DNA from: an uncultured Bacteroidales bacterium
GTDB taxonomy: Bacteria; Bacteroidota; Bacteroidia; Bacteroidales; UBA932
DNA length: 45,093 bases
Direction: 5' to 3'
Assembly: GCA_947367315.1 (NCBI GenBank)
Contig: CANBDX010000008.1
Location: 1-45,093 of the forward strand
Shown: positions 1-10,071 of the stretch, one piece after another
Position numbering within the stretch: position 1 is the stretch's first letter
Layout: the number at the start of each line of letters is the position of its first letter
Program-made: the position numbers and the translations under genes
The notes under the pieces: generated by a model
Told to the model about the DNA's origin: nothing
The model's database searches: none
Seen by the model: only the letters and a program-made list of their open reading frames with translations

Positions 1-1716
1 GCATTCAAGGAAGGAGCTCAGGTAAACACATCGTGTGCTCCACTTGTGGGAACTCCTAAGGATGACAATCTTAAGGATGGCGCTTTGAGCGTTGTGTTCA
101 GCAATGTGTTCTCGGTTCTCGAGCTTCGTATCGATGCTGGCGAACTCGGCGGAACAGCTAAGTCTATAAAGGTTGAGCCGGCTTCCGCTGCTGATTTCGA
201 GGGCTACCTCAGCTTTACCGGAACCGTAGATCCTGCAACTCTTGCAGTTACTCCGGCGGAGAATGGTACAGGCAACATCCTTACCCTCAATCTTCCAGAG
301 AATGCGGATCCTAAGCAGGCCATGACCCTTAAGTTCCCTGTCGGCCGTTTCTCTACAGCCAGCGGACTTAAGATAACCTTCACTACATCAGAGGGTTCTT
401 ACTCGAGAAATGTCTATAAGACAGGCGTGACTTCATATGTGCAGAAGGGTGATAACTTCTATGCAAGACATCTTGCAAAGCCGATGTATGCGTTTGCAAA
501 TGCAGGCGGTATCGCAACTGCTGAGGATCTTGTTGCTTTTGCAGCAGCAGTGAACGCAGGCGAGAGCATCGTCAACTGGATGAACGCAGACGGAAAGGTT
601 GTCCTTCTGAATGACATCGACATGGCTTCAGTGACTTTATGGACTCCTATCGGAACATCTGCATTCAGCTGGGCAAGCAATGCGCTTACTCTTACGTCAG
701 GAAAGATGTTTACCGGCTACTTCGATGGTCAGGGATACAAGATCAAGAACTTCAAGATGGTTTGTGATAATGCTACAGAAGGCGGCGCATGGGGTCTTTT
801 CGGAGGTCTTGGTGCAGACGCAGTCGTCGAGAACCTCGTGATCGACGAGAGTTGCTCTCTTGAAATAAAGGCGACAGCGCCTACAGATTGCGGTGTGATC
901 GCCGGAATGATGTGGGATGCAAAGGTACGAAACATCACCAGCAACGCTGCCATGAAGTTCGACGGAAACGGAGGTGACAACAAGAGGATGACCATGGCTG
1001 TTGTGGGAATGGCATTCGCTGAGACAGACAGCACCATCATCAGCAATGTGGTCAACAACGGTAAGATTGTGGCGGCTGCAGGCGGCAATACAAAGAACGG
1101 CGGTACAGCCGTGCATGTTGCGGGACTTCTCGGATTCGGAACCAACCATCTGAACAGTACTCAGATTGTTGCTGTTCTTGACTGTGTGAACAACGGAGAC
1201 ATCGAGTCGGCAACAGCACGTGCTTCAGGTCTTGTTGCGGCATGTAACAGATACACCCATGTACGCGGATGCGATAATTATGGTGACAACCTGAACACAT
1301 TCAAGACATCAGGCGGCGCTCGTCTCGGTAACATCACATGTATCACAGGAGCCGGTTCAGCGTTATATTATACAAGAAACTTCGGTGACCTGATCTCTAC
1401 AACAACAGGTGCAGTGGGTGGAGTGCTCTGTCTTGTCAATTCAGATGACAATGTACTCGAAGGTGTGGAGACATACGGAAGAGTCATTTCAGACAAGGCC
1501 AACAACTCTTACAAGGGTTCGTTCTTCGGCCAGTGCTCGAAGGCCGCTACAATCACCAATTGCGTCTGCGGAGGAACAGTCGGTATGTATAACAGCGGCA
1601 CCTATGATGTCGTCGAGGTGAATGCTGACAACTACTTCGATTACATCGGTCAGGTTGGAGCTTCTGCAGTGAATGTCACTAAAGAAAACATCAGATTCGG
1701 TACAGCATCAAACTAG
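1..1716 (+). CDS. C-terminal part of a secreted/surface protein with fimbrillin-like and GLUG-like segments (5' end outside window)
   Basis: Frame is open from base 1 (AFKEGAQVNTSCAPLVGT...) into the listed ORF; GLUG-like 'FTGYFDGQGYKIKNFKM' and repeated glycine-rich beta segments. Confidence 0.65.
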   Translation, partial: AFKEGAQVNTSCAPLVGTPKDDNLKDGALSVVFSNVFSVLELRIDAGELGGTAKSIKVEPASAADFEGYLSFTGTVDPATLAVTPAENGTGNILTLNLPENADPKQAMTLKFPVGRFSTASGLKITFTTSEGSYSRNVYKTGVTSYVQKGDNFYARHLAKPMYAFANAGGIATAEDLVAFAAAVNAGESIVNWMNADGKVVLLNDIDMASVTLWTPIGTSAFSWASNALTLTSGKMFTGYFDGQGYKIKNFKMVCDNATEGGAWGLFGGLGADAVVENLVIDESCSLEIKATAPTDCGVIAGMMWDAKVRNITSNAAMKFDGNGGDNKRMTMAVVGMAFAETDSTIISNVVNNGKIVAAAGGNTKNGGTAVHVAGLLGFGTNHLNSTQIVAVLDCVNNGDIESATARASGLVAACNRYTHVRGCDNYGDNLNTFKTSGGARLGNITCITGAGSALYYTRNFGDLISTTTGAVGGVLCLVNSDDNVLEGVETYGRVISDKANNSYKGSFFGQCSKAATITNCVCGGTVGMYNSGTYDVVEVNADNYFDYIGQVGASAVNVTKENIRFGTASN

Positions 1717-1734
1717 TATCATTGCAACATGATA

Positions 1735-3063
1735 ATGTTCGGTAAATTCATTAAGGCAGTCATCGTCCTGTGGACGGTGGCTGCCCTTAATCTTTCAGCC
1801 CAGGATTTCTCGTCCAGATGGCTGTTCGGCAGTGCTTATAATTCAAAGATGAAGGCGACTTGGGAAACTGAGCATTACCTGATGGCGACGGTATGTGGTG
1901 AGGGTATCATGAAGGCGGTTGATGCTGATGGAAATGACCTTGCAGACTATCGCGTCTTGAAAGGAAGAGCCGCTGCAGGCCCTTTCAAAGCCGGTTGTTG
2001 CTTTCTGTTCGAGATCCCTGCTGAAGGTGCTCAAGCCGGAACCTTTGTATCTTTCGATGCGACGTTGTCTGCGAATCCATGTGCACCCATGCACTGGGTT
2101 GTAGAGTGGAAGGAAGGGGACAGGTGGGTGCCCGGAAGACAATATGTCTGCCATGGCCCGGCACTTGGAAAGAATCATAAATACACTACCATACATCAGA
2201 CATACAGGCTGAAGGATGCTCCTGAAGATGCTGTCGTAAGCGTACGCCTTCGTGCGCTTGAGGGGACCTTCGTACCTTCTGCTGAAGGTGTGGACTCAGA
2301 TGCAATGGTCATGTTTGTCACCTCGCCATATATTGGTGCCTGTGTCATGGATTATGGTGTGATTCCGCCGAAAGACACAACAAGTGTTCTGTGTATAGGT
2401 AATTCCTTCACATACTACCAGTCTTGTCCTCAGATGCTTAAGGAAATAGCCTGGAAAGAGGGACATTATCTGGATGTTTCTGCAAGCCTTAAGGGTGGCT
2501 GGTCAATGGGGAAACATCTGGCATACCCGGTTACTGACGACGAAATACGCCGGGGAGGATATGATGTAGTGATTCTTCAGGATCAGAGCCAGTCGGCAGC
2601 TCAGGTCGGCAGCGACAGAAAAAAGTATGCGGAAAATATTGAAAATACTGTTGCCATGGCTCAAAAGGTAAGGTCTGCATCTGAGGATTGCCGCCTGCTG
2701 CTTGAGTGTACATGGGCATATGCCGGTAAGAACAATGGAGGCTTCGGCTGTGTGACGGAGTTCTATAATAATGCAGGCAAGGGAATCAAGGTTCTGGCCC
2801 AGGCTGCCAAAGCCGATGTGTCCCCGATCAGGGATGCATTCCGCCTGGCCAATATTGAGCGTCCTGACATACTGCTTTTTGCAGATGACGGATATCATCC
2901 GTCAGTGTATGGCTCGTATTTGAAGTCTTGTGTCAATTATCTTGTCCTTTTCAGAGAACCTTTCGGTGAGAATCCTTCAGATTGCGGTATTGACCCTAAG
3001 AAAGCGGCTGCGCTGAGGAGTATAGCTGCAACAGTCGTGCTCGGCGAGAAATTTTGCCTATAA
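1735..3063 (+). CDS. SGNH/GDSL-type hydrolase, DUF4886-like
   Basis: Signal peptide; 'VLCIGNSFTYYQS' block I, 'GYDVVILQDQSQ', late 'DGYHPSVYGSYL' D..H block. Confidence 0.75.
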   Translation: MFGKFIKAVIVLWTVAALNLSAQDFSSRWLFGSAYNSKMKATWETEHYLMATVCGEGIMKAVDADGNDLADYRVLKGRAAAGPFKAGCCFLFEIPAEGAQAGTFVSFDATLSANPCAPMHWVVEWKEGDRWVPGRQYVCHGPALGKNHKYTTIHQTYRLKDAPEDAVVSVRLRALEGTFVPSAEGVDSDAMVMFVTSPYIGACVMDYGVIPPKDTTSVLCIGNSFTYYQSCPQMLKEIAWKEGHYLDVSASLKGGWSMGKHLAYPVTDDEIRRGGYDVVILQDQSQSAAQVGSDRKKYAENIENTVAMAQKVRSASEDCRLLLECTWAYAGKNNGGFGCVTEFYNNAGKGIKVLAQAAKADVSPIRDAFRLANIERPDILLFADDGYHPSVYGSYLKSCVNYLVLFREPFGENPSDCGIDPKKAAALRSIAATVVLGEKFCL

Positions 3064-3116
3064 TTAAATATTTTTTAACTTTAGTCGATTTTATAAATTA
3101 ATAACATTAAAGTCTT

Positions 3117-4052
3117 ATGAAAAGAATCCTGACTAATATTCTATTTATTCTATCTGCTTTACTTATAATTGCTGCTTGCGCTCCAAAGGAGAATTATGCA
3201 AACAGGGCAGAGAAGATTCTTGCAGAAATCAATAACCCTAACTCCGAGTATGTAGTGGTCATCTCACACAGAGGAGACTGGAGAAACTATCCGGAGAATT
3301 CGATCCCTGCCATCGAGTCTATTATCCGTATGGGAGTGGACATGATGGAGCTTGACGTGAAGATGACAAAGGATAGCGTCCTTGTCCTGATGCACGACAA
3401 GACCATCAACCGCATGACCACCGGCAAGGGTAAGGTAAGCGACATCACATACGACTCGCTCATGACCTTCAACATGAGACGTGCCCACAATGTCGCTACA
3501 GATTCAATCAAGGTTCCTACACTTCGTGAAGCCCTTATGTGCTGCAAGGACAGGATTCTTGTGAATGTGGACCACGCATATCCTTACTATAAGGAGATTG
3601 TAGAGATGGCGAACGAGCTCGGAGTCACAGGTCAGGTGCTCATGAAGGGCAAGAGTAACATTGACAAGGTGAACGAGGATATGTCGAAACATGAGCACAA
3701 CCTCCTTTATATGCCTATCATCGACATCAACAAGCCAAAGGGTCAGGCCCTCTTCGCTGAGTATCAGGAAAGAGGAGTAGTACCTATGGCATATGAGGTG
3801 TGCTGGCAGTATCCGGGCGAGGAGCTCGAAAGCTGCGTTGCCAAGATCCTCGAGACCGGTTCAAGGGCATGGGTGAATACTCTGTGGCCGTCGCTTTGTG
3901 GCGGACCAGGCAATGACGACGATGCTGCCTTGGATGCTGCAAATCCTGCAGATGTTTATGGCCAGTATCTGGATATGGGATTCTCCATGATTCAGACTGA
4001 CCGTCCTGAATTGCTTATTAATTACCTGCGCTCAGTAGGAAGACACGACTGA
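3117..4052 (+). CDS. Glycerophosphodiester phosphodiesterase family lipoprotein
   Basis: Lipobox (LLIIAAC); 'VVISHRGDWRNYPENSIPAIESIIRMGVDMMELDVKMTKDSVLVLMHDKTINRMTTG' GDPD signature. Confidence 0.9.
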   Translation: MKRILTNILFILSALLIIAACAPKENYANRAEKILAEINNPNSEYVVVISHRGDWRNYPENSIPAIESIIRMGVDMMELDVKMTKDSVLVLMHDKTINRMTTGKGKVSDITYDSLMTFNMRRAHNVATDSIKVPTLREALMCCKDRILVNVDHAYPYYKEIVEMANELGVTGQVLMKGKSNIDKVNEDMSKHEHNLLYMPIIDINKPKGQALFAEYQERGVVPMAYEVCWQYPGEELESCVAKILETGSRAWVNTLWPSLCGGPGNDDDAALDAANPADVYGQYLDMGFSMIQTDRPELLINYLRSVGRHD

Positions 4053-4831
4053 TGAAACGGTTTATACTTATTATAATGGCCGGATTGCTTGTCTGCAGTC
4101 CCGCCTTTGGATGGGGAAGAGAAGGCCACGAGACCATCGCCAAGATAGCAGACAATAATCTTGAATCATCTGCAAGAAAGGTTATTGAAAAATATCTTGG
4201 AGACCATTCCATTGTCTATTATGCGAAGTGGATGGATGAGTATCGTCATACTCCGGAATATGGGTTCACGACAAAGTGGCATGTTGCCAGGGTGGACGAG
4301 AATCTGAAATATTCTCCGTACCCTGAGACAGGTGACGCGATTTCCGGCATCAATCAGGCAGTAGAACTTCTGAAAGACTATAAGAATCTTCCCGATTCTA
4401 CTGTTGCAGTTAACATCAAGTATCTGCTTCATCTTGTCGGTGATATGCATTGCCCTGCACATGTGTATTACCTTGGCAGAAATCAGGATTATAAGGTGAA
4501 GTTCGGTGGCGGATACATCAAGCCGGTCAAGGAAATAAAGATCCATACCGTGTGGGATGAAGCAGTTATACAGTCTTCCCGCATATGGTCTGTAAGCGAG
4601 TGGGCAGAAGAACTGGATCGCAAGTCGGCAAAGGAAATCAAAGCCATCGTCAAAGGGACTCCTGAGGACTGGCTTGAGGATAATGCCCGAAGATGTGTGG
4701 TGCAGTTTGAAATGTCATCCCCTGGTGTTAAAGTTGCACAGGATTTCGTCAATGATGCACTTCCTTTGATCGAAACACAGATTCTGTATGCCGGCTATCG
4801 TCTTGCTTCCATACTGAACAGCCTGTTTTAA
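4052..4831 (+). CDS. S1/P1 nuclease family protein
   Basis: Signal peptide then 'WGREGHETIAKIAD', 'WMDEYRH', 'HLVGDMHCPAHV' zinc-binding motifs; 1-nt overlap with the previous stop codon. Confidence 0.88.
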   Translation: MKRFILIIMAGLLVCSPAFGWGREGHETIAKIADNNLESSARKVIEKYLGDHSIVYYAKWMDEYRHTPEYGFTTKWHVARVDENLKYSPYPETGDAISGINQAVELLKDYKNLPDSTVAVNIKYLLHLVGDMHCPAHVYYLGRNQDYKVKFGGGYIKPVKEIKIHTVWDEAVIQSSRIWSVSEWAEELDRKSAKEIKAIVKGTPEDWLEDNARRCVVQFEMSSPGVKVAQDFVNDALPLIETQILYAGYRLASILNSLF

Positions 4832-4855
4832 AAGTCGACGTAAATATACATGTTA

Positions 4856-4886
4856 ATCCGGAGGCCTATGGCTTCCGGATCTTTTT
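4856..4886 (+). terminator. Rho-independent terminator
   Basis: ATCCGGAGGCC-TAT-GGCTTCCGGAT stem followed by CTTTTT. Confidence 0.8.
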
Positions 4887-7800
4887 GTATTGGCTTGGAG
4901 TCATGCCTGTGTAGGCCTTGAATGCCGTACTGAAGTAGCTTTGGCTTGCGAATCCGGTCATGTCGGAGATCTCTGCAATAGTCAGGCTGGTCTTTTCTAT
5001 TAGGGATTTAGCCTTCTCGAGTCGGATGCGTGTGATGTATTCCTTGGCCCCGGCTCCAGTTATCGCTTTCATCTTGTTGTATAGCAGCGCTCTGCTGACA
5101 CCGAGTTCCTTGCATATCAATATTTGGTCAAGTTCGGGGTCGCTCATATGTTCTGCTATGACTTTATTAAGTTTCACGATGAAGCTTTCTTCATTGGCTC
5201 CGTAGCTTGTGATGGTCTCTTCGTTACTTTCAAGGTATCTCTTTCTTATTTCTGCTTTATGCCTGAGTATATTGCGAAGCAGTTCCATAAGGGTGTCAAC
5301 CTCAAATGGTTTGGCCATAAATGAGTCTGCTCCCATTCTGTAGCTATCAATCTGGCTCTGCTCCTCTCCGCTTGCAGTTAGAAGGATTATCGGTATATTG
5401 TTGTATTTGTCGTTAGCTTTTAACTCCTTACATAGGAAATATCCGTCTCCGTCCGGCATATTTACATCGCTGACGATTATGTCCGGAAGTTTTCCGCTTG
5501 ATAGTGCCGTAAGGGCTTTGTTTCCGCTCGATACCAAAGTAATTTCTGAAAATTGGCCGTTTAATGCTTCGTTCAGGAATTCCAGAAGATCTCGATTATC
5601 ATCGACTAACATCAGTTTCATTCCTGATGTGTTGAATACTTCGCCTTGGCTATCCTGTACATTTTCCAAAGGATTGTATCCGATAAGTTCATTTAGATAG
5701 GCCTTTGTCGGAAGATCGGATGTAGCATCATGCACGGACTTTACTGGTAGAGTCCACCAGAATGTAGCGCCTTTGTCTATGTTATTTTCAGCATATATGT
5801 TTCCACCATGAAGTTCTACAAGAATTTTTGAGTATGATAGTCCGATGCCGGTCCCATACTCTTCGCTATTGCTTTGATAGAATCTTGTAAATAATCTGGA
5901 CATGTCTATGTCACCAAGTCCAACGCCTTCATCTGATATACTTGTTATGACCATCCTGTCTTCGTCCAGTCGTGTCCGGATAGTTATAGTATCCCCCTTT
6001 GAACTATGCTTGATGGCATTAATCAATATATTCATTAGAATTGTGTCGCATTTCTGTCGGTCACACTCTACGATACTTACTGCAGGATCAAAATCCATTA
6101 CGACCTCAATACCTTCCAGATGCTCTTCTTCTATAATGTCTGCTATTGTGTTCTTAAGCCATGAGTTGAATTCAATATTCTCAATTTTAAGCCTGCTTTT
6201 ACCGACCTCCATTTTTCTGAGTTCCAGGACCATGTTTAAAAGGTTGCCCATTCGTCTTGACTGACGATATATGCGGTTTAGAGTCGGGTAGCTGTCTGCA
6301 TCAGGCCTTGTGCTGCTTATCAATCTTTTAAGTGGAGCCATTATGAGGGTAAGAGGTGTCCTAAGTTCATGACTTATATTAATAAGCATTCTGAGTTTTT
6401 CTTCATACATAAGATGTTCCTGTTCTTTAAGAGCCAGAGCCATCTGGTGATTTTTGCGGAGGGTAATGGTTACGATGATACCTCCTGCAATAATCATCAT
6501 CCCCAAGGCACATAAGCATAGGAACCACCATGTCAGGAACCATGGTTGAGGTATGTTGATAGTAAGTAGCTTATATGGTGTGCACCATTCACCGTTCCTT
6601 TTGCTGCACGATACGCTTACGTCATATTTCCCGGGAGGCGGCATCTGACGGAGGCTAAGTGTCGGTGAGTTGGATGTCAGTACCTTATTGTCCGAGAGCA
6701 TGAATCGATACATGCGTTCACGGAAGATATCCCGGTCTTGCGTAGATACACTTATCGCTAATTTACGGCTGTTTCTGTCGATGTTGTAGGTGCTGTCCGC
6801 TGTAGGTGAAGCCGGTTCATCATCTATTTCGATTTTATTGAGTCGTATTATAGGTTCTTCTGATTGGCCGATTGAATATTCAGCGTTAACCTCAAGCAGT
6901 CCCTCTACTCCTCCCAGCAGTACATCGCCTCTTTCAGATAATAAACGTGCTCTGCTCAGATATTCGTTCGGATATGCTCCGTCTGAATATCCGAAAATCG
7001 TAAATGTGCCCGTGTCAGGAAGGTATGCGTATAGATTGTATGCAGTTCCTATCCAGACTCTTGAATTCATGTCACATACTACAGAACGGGCATTTTTGAA
7101 AAGGTCAGTTTCAATATGAGTGAAATCAGTGTCGGACGTATCAAATCTGTAAAGGCCTTGTTCAGTTGCAAGCCATATATTGCCATCGCTTCCGAAATGT
7201 CCGCAGTTGATGACGGTTTCGTGTATGCTTCCTACAAGGTTCAGCTCGGTTGCGCCGGTCTTCAGAAAATAGATATGGTGTTTGTCATGAAACCAGGTTC
7301 CGTTATCTTGGATACCGATGGTGAAGATGTCCTCTGTTTCATCTTTCGGGGTCGCATTGATTATAGGAGTACATTCTCCGGAGGCCCTGTTCAATCTTCT
7401 GATATTACTGCCGATGAGCAATATTTCATTATCCGGTTCGTTTATCAGATGTATATTCCTTCCACCGTATTTTATACGATAGTTCAAGTCATTGTCGTTG
7501 ATTGTCAGGGGGCGTGTCTTTCCTGTGTTTTTGTTGAATATCCATATCTGGTCGGAGAAGACGGATAAAGCCAGTTCTGTCTCTGAATATGAGGCAATTG
7601 ATACGATCTTGTTTTTAAATGTACTAGGATAGTGAGTGAATTTATTGCCTGTCGGCTCGAATCTGTTTATTCCTCCTCCGTCAGTACCTGCCCAGATGTA
7701 TTCTGAGCCATGCTCCTGATAAAGACAAAGTACTGTAGGATTGCTGAGTCCGCTCTTTAATCCCAAGTGTACATCTCCATATGTTTTGATTTCACTCTTG

Positions 7801-8756
7801 CTGATTCGTATCAGTCCGTTGCGCATGCTTCCTGCCCAGATATTTTCATAGTGGTCGATAAAGATGCTTTTTATGGTATGGGCTGGGAATGAATGTGGAT
7901 TTCCGGAAACATGTGACAAAATGGAAACTTTGCCGGTTTCTTTATCTATGATGTTGATTCCTCCGCCGTCAGTTCCTGCCCAGATCTTTCCGAACCTCTC
8001 AGTCATACATAGGATAATGTTACTGTTTATTTCCGAGCATGAAGTGTTGAAGGATTTTATCTTTTCGCCAAGCGGATTGAAGACCTCTATGCCTTTATTG
8101 TAGAAAGCAATCCACACATTTCCCTGGCTGTCTATTATAGATGCAGATGCTTCTTTGTGTGGACCGAATCCACTGGCAGAAAACTCTCTACTGATCTTGT
8201 CTATAATGAGCGTGCCATTATGTGAACAGCATAACAGTTTATTTCCCGTGATGCTTGTTATGCTATTGAAGGCATATGATTCCTGGTCCGGGATTGTGCA
8301 GAATAAGGTGGTCTTGCCGGTGTCATAGTTGTATCTGAATATTTTCCCCATGCCTGCGAACCATGCGTCTTTGTTGTCGTGACACATGCTATGGAATGAA
8401 TGTGCGTCACAGTCCGGAATGTCCACTTTACTGAACTGTATTTCTCCTTTCCTGCGGCATGCAAGATAATTATTGGTAAGTATCCATAGGTTCCCCTTGC
8501 CGTCGATATCAATGTTGAATACTTCATTGTCAACGAAAAGGGTATCCTTGAGAGGCTTGATGGTGCTTCCGTTGAAACGGAACAGGCCGCGTGGGCTGCC
8601 GACCAGTACATCCCCATTCTTCTCCTTGTATATGCAGTTTACATAAGAGGTAAAGCCATCAGTGTGTGATATCTGTGTGAAAATATATTGTTCCTTCGCC
8701 AGCAGCATTTCTATCGTCAGGAATAATATTGAGCATATTAGAAAAAGACGCTTCAT
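4866..8756 (-). CDS. Hybrid two-component system regulator (HTCS: periplasmic propeller, Y_Y_Y, histidine kinase, receiver, AraC HTH)
   Basis: Propeller repeats ('GNVWIAFYNKGIEVF'), TM helix, 'LINISHELRTPLTLI' H-box, receiver 'DIIVSDVNMPDGDGYFLC', C-terminal AraC HTH 'IAEISDMTGFASQSYFSTAFKAYTGMTPSQYKK'. Confidence 0.95.
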   Translation of the reverse strand: MKRLFLICSILFLTIEMLLAKEQYIFTQISHTDGFTSYVNCIYKEKNGDVLVGSPRGLFRFNGSTIKPLKDTLFVDNEVFNIDIDGKGNLWILTNNYLACRRKGEIQFSKVDIPDCDAHSFHSMCHDNKDAWFAGMGKIFRYNYDTGKTTLFCTIPDQESYAFNSITSITGNKLLCCSHNGTLIIDKISREFSASGFGPHKEASASIIDSQGNVWIAFYNKGIEVFNPLGEKIKSFNTSCSEINSNIILCMTERFGKIWAGTDGGGINIIDKETGKVSILSHVSGNPHSFPAHTIKSIFIDHYENIWAGSMRNGLIRISKSEIKTYGDVHLGLKSGLSNPTVLCLYQEHGSEYIWAGTDGGGINRFEPTGNKFTHYPSTFKNKIVSIASYSETELALSVFSDQIWIFNKNTGKTRPLTINDNDLNYRIKYGGRNIHLINEPDNEILLIGSNIRRLNRASGECTPIINATPKDETEDIFTIGIQDNGTWFHDKHHIYFLKTGATELNLVGSIHETVINCGHFGSDGNIWLATEQGLYRFDTSDTDFTHIETDLFKNARSVVCDMNSRVWIGTAYNLYAYLPDTGTFTIFGYSDGAYPNEYLSRARLLSERGDVLLGGVEGLLEVNAEYSIGQSEEPIIRLNKIEIDDEPASPTADSTYNIDRNSRKLAISVSTQDRDIFRERMYRFMLSDNKVLTSNSPTLSLRQMPPPGKYDVSVSCSKRNGEWCTPYKLLTINIPQPWFLTWWFLCLCALGMMIIAGGIIVTITLRKNHQMALALKEQEHLMYEEKLRMLINISHELRTPLTLIMAPLKRLISSTRPDADSYPTLNRIYRQSRRMGNLLNMVLELRKMEVGKSRLKIENIEFNSWLKNTIADIIEEEHLEGIEVVMDFDPAVSIVECDRQKCDTILMNILINAIKHSSKGDTITIRTRLDEDRMVITSISDEGVGLGDIDMSRLFTRFYQSNSEEYGTGIGLSYSKILVELHGGNIYAENNIDKGATFWWTLPVKSVHDATSDLPTKAYLNELIGYNPLENVQDSQGEVFNTSGMKLMLVDDNRDLLEFLNEALNGQFSEITLVSSGNKALTALSSGKLPDIIVSDVNMPDGDGYFLCKELKANDKYNNIPIILLTASGEEQSQIDSYRMGADSFMAKPFEVDTLMELLRNILRHKAEIRKRYLESNEETITSYGANEESFIVKLNKVIAEHMSDPELDQILICKELGVSRALLYNKMKAITGAGAKEYITRIRLEKAKSLIEKTSLTIAEISDMTGFASQSYFSTAFKAYTGMTPSQYKKIRKP

Positions 8757-8781
8757 GATAGTGTGGTCAGTTGGTATTATA

Positions 8782-8813
8782 CAAAGATAAAAAAAGCGGT
8801 TATCTTTTTCAAA
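8782..8813 (-). promoter_or_regulatory. Bacteroidetes-type promoter of the HTCS gene
   Basis: Minus strand TTTG-N20-TATCTTTG, matching the TTTG/TAnnTTTG sigma-ABfr consensus, just upstream of the HTCS start. Confidence 0.65.
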
Positions 8814-8978
8814 ATTGTCTATGAATATTTAGAAAATACACATATTGGGCTCTATTATGGAAAAGTCAAAATTTAAAAATAATTTCTGAAAGGTATGGGT
8901 CTGAATATGGCAATATCTTCGCTTATCGGATTCCGGGTTGAATCCGTGTAAGAATGGACTTATTAAAATAAAACTGAA

Positions 8979-9233
8979 ATGTTCAGATTGTTCTTTGCAG
9001 CTGTTTGCGTGCTGATCTGCTTAAGCTGCAGTGCCGGAGTAGAATATGTGGCTGAGTCAGAGGTGAAGCCGGTTTTTGTCATACCTTCATCAAAGGATAG
9101 CGGATGCCCTACTCTTCGTTTCACGGCTAAGAAAGATACTTGTGTAGACAAGAGGGATCCGGCGAATGATTTGGTTGCAGAACAATGGTACAGAAATCTT
9201 ATCCGTTGGTCAGATTCGTCCCTGTTTCAGTAA
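8979..9233 (+). CDS. Small putative lipoprotein, unknown function
   Basis: 84 aa; hydrophobic N-terminus with lipobox-like LICLSC; no recognised family. Confidence 0.45.
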   Translation: MFRLFFAAVCVLICLSCSAGVEYVAESEVKPVFVIPSSKDSGCPTLRFTAKKDTCVDKRDPANDLVAEQWYRNLIRWSDSSLFQ

Positions 9234-9241
9234 AAGAAAGA

Positions 9242-9261
9242 GGCTGACACTAGTGCCAGCC
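9242..9261 (-). terminator. Rho-independent terminator of the nagB gene
   Basis: Minus strand GGCTGGCAC-TA-GTGTCAGCC followed by TCTTTCTTTT. Confidence 0.65.
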
Positions 9262-9276
9262 CCTTGTCTTAGTTTG

Positions 9277-10068
9277 TTAGATATTGTCTTTTTCAATATC
9301 CTTGAAATATCGATAGGTATTTACCTTGAGTTCTCCCACTGCAAGTTCATCTGCCACGATGATGCCGTGCGGATGGGCCTGGAGGGCTGAAAGAGTGCAT
9401 TTCTGTGAATATGCACCTTCGATTGCCTCGCGAAGTGCATTTGCCTTCTTGTGGCCGAAAGCCAGAACGAGAACCTCCTTGGCATCCATAACAGTGCCTA
9501 CTCCTACTGTGAGGGCAGTTGTAGGAACCTTGCTGATATCGCCGTCAAAGAAACGGGAATTCACGAGGATTGTGTCATATGTGAGGCTCTTTACACGTGT
9601 GCGTGAAACAAGTGAAGAGAAAGGCTCGTTGAATGCAAGATGGCCGTCTTCTCCTACTCCTCCCATGAACAGGTCGATACCGCCGGCAGCGACAATCTTT
9701 GCCTCATATGCAGCACACTCGGCAGCGAGATCCTCAGCATTGCCGTTGAGGATATTGATATTTTCCTTAGGAACGTCCACATGGTCGAAGAAGTTTCTTG
9801 CCATGAATGAGTGATAGCTTTCAGGGTGCTCTTCAGGAAGACCCACGTACTCGTCCATGTTGAATGTTATGACATTCTTGAAAGACACCTCTCCCGCCTT
9901 GTACATACGGATAAGCTCCTGATAAGTTGCGATAGGAGTTCCTCCGGTAGGGAGTCCGAGCACGAATGGCTTGTCTGTCACAGCAGCCTTCGCTTTGATT
10001 CTTGAAACGATATAGCGTGCAGCCCATACTGAGCCTTTTGCGCTATCCGGATTGATGATAAGTCTCAT
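9277..10068 (-). CDS. nagB: Glucosamine-6-phosphate deaminase
   Basis: '[24 protein letters not shown]', '[11 protein letters not shown]', '[21 protein letters not shown]', '[18 protein letters not shown]'. Confidence 0.97.
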   Translation of the reverse strand: MRLIINPDSAKGSVWAARYIVSRIKAKAAVTDKPFVLGLPTGGTPIATYQELIRMYKAGEVSFKNVITFNMDEYVGLPEEHPESYHSFMARNFFDHVDVPKENINILNGNAEDLAAECAAYEAKIVAAGGIDLFMGGVGEDGHLAFNEPFSSLVSRTRVKSLTYDTILVNSRFFDGDISKVPTTALTVGVGTVMDAKEVLVLAFGHKKANALREAIEGAYSQKCTLSALQAHPHGIIVADELAVGELKVNTYRYFKDIEKDNI

Positions 10069-10071
10069 ATC

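Noticed and set aside
697-1149. Long minus-strand ORFs antisense to the first gene
   Set aside because: Antisense to a strongly coding frame; no recognisable motifs. The same applies to most opposite-strand ORFs in the track.
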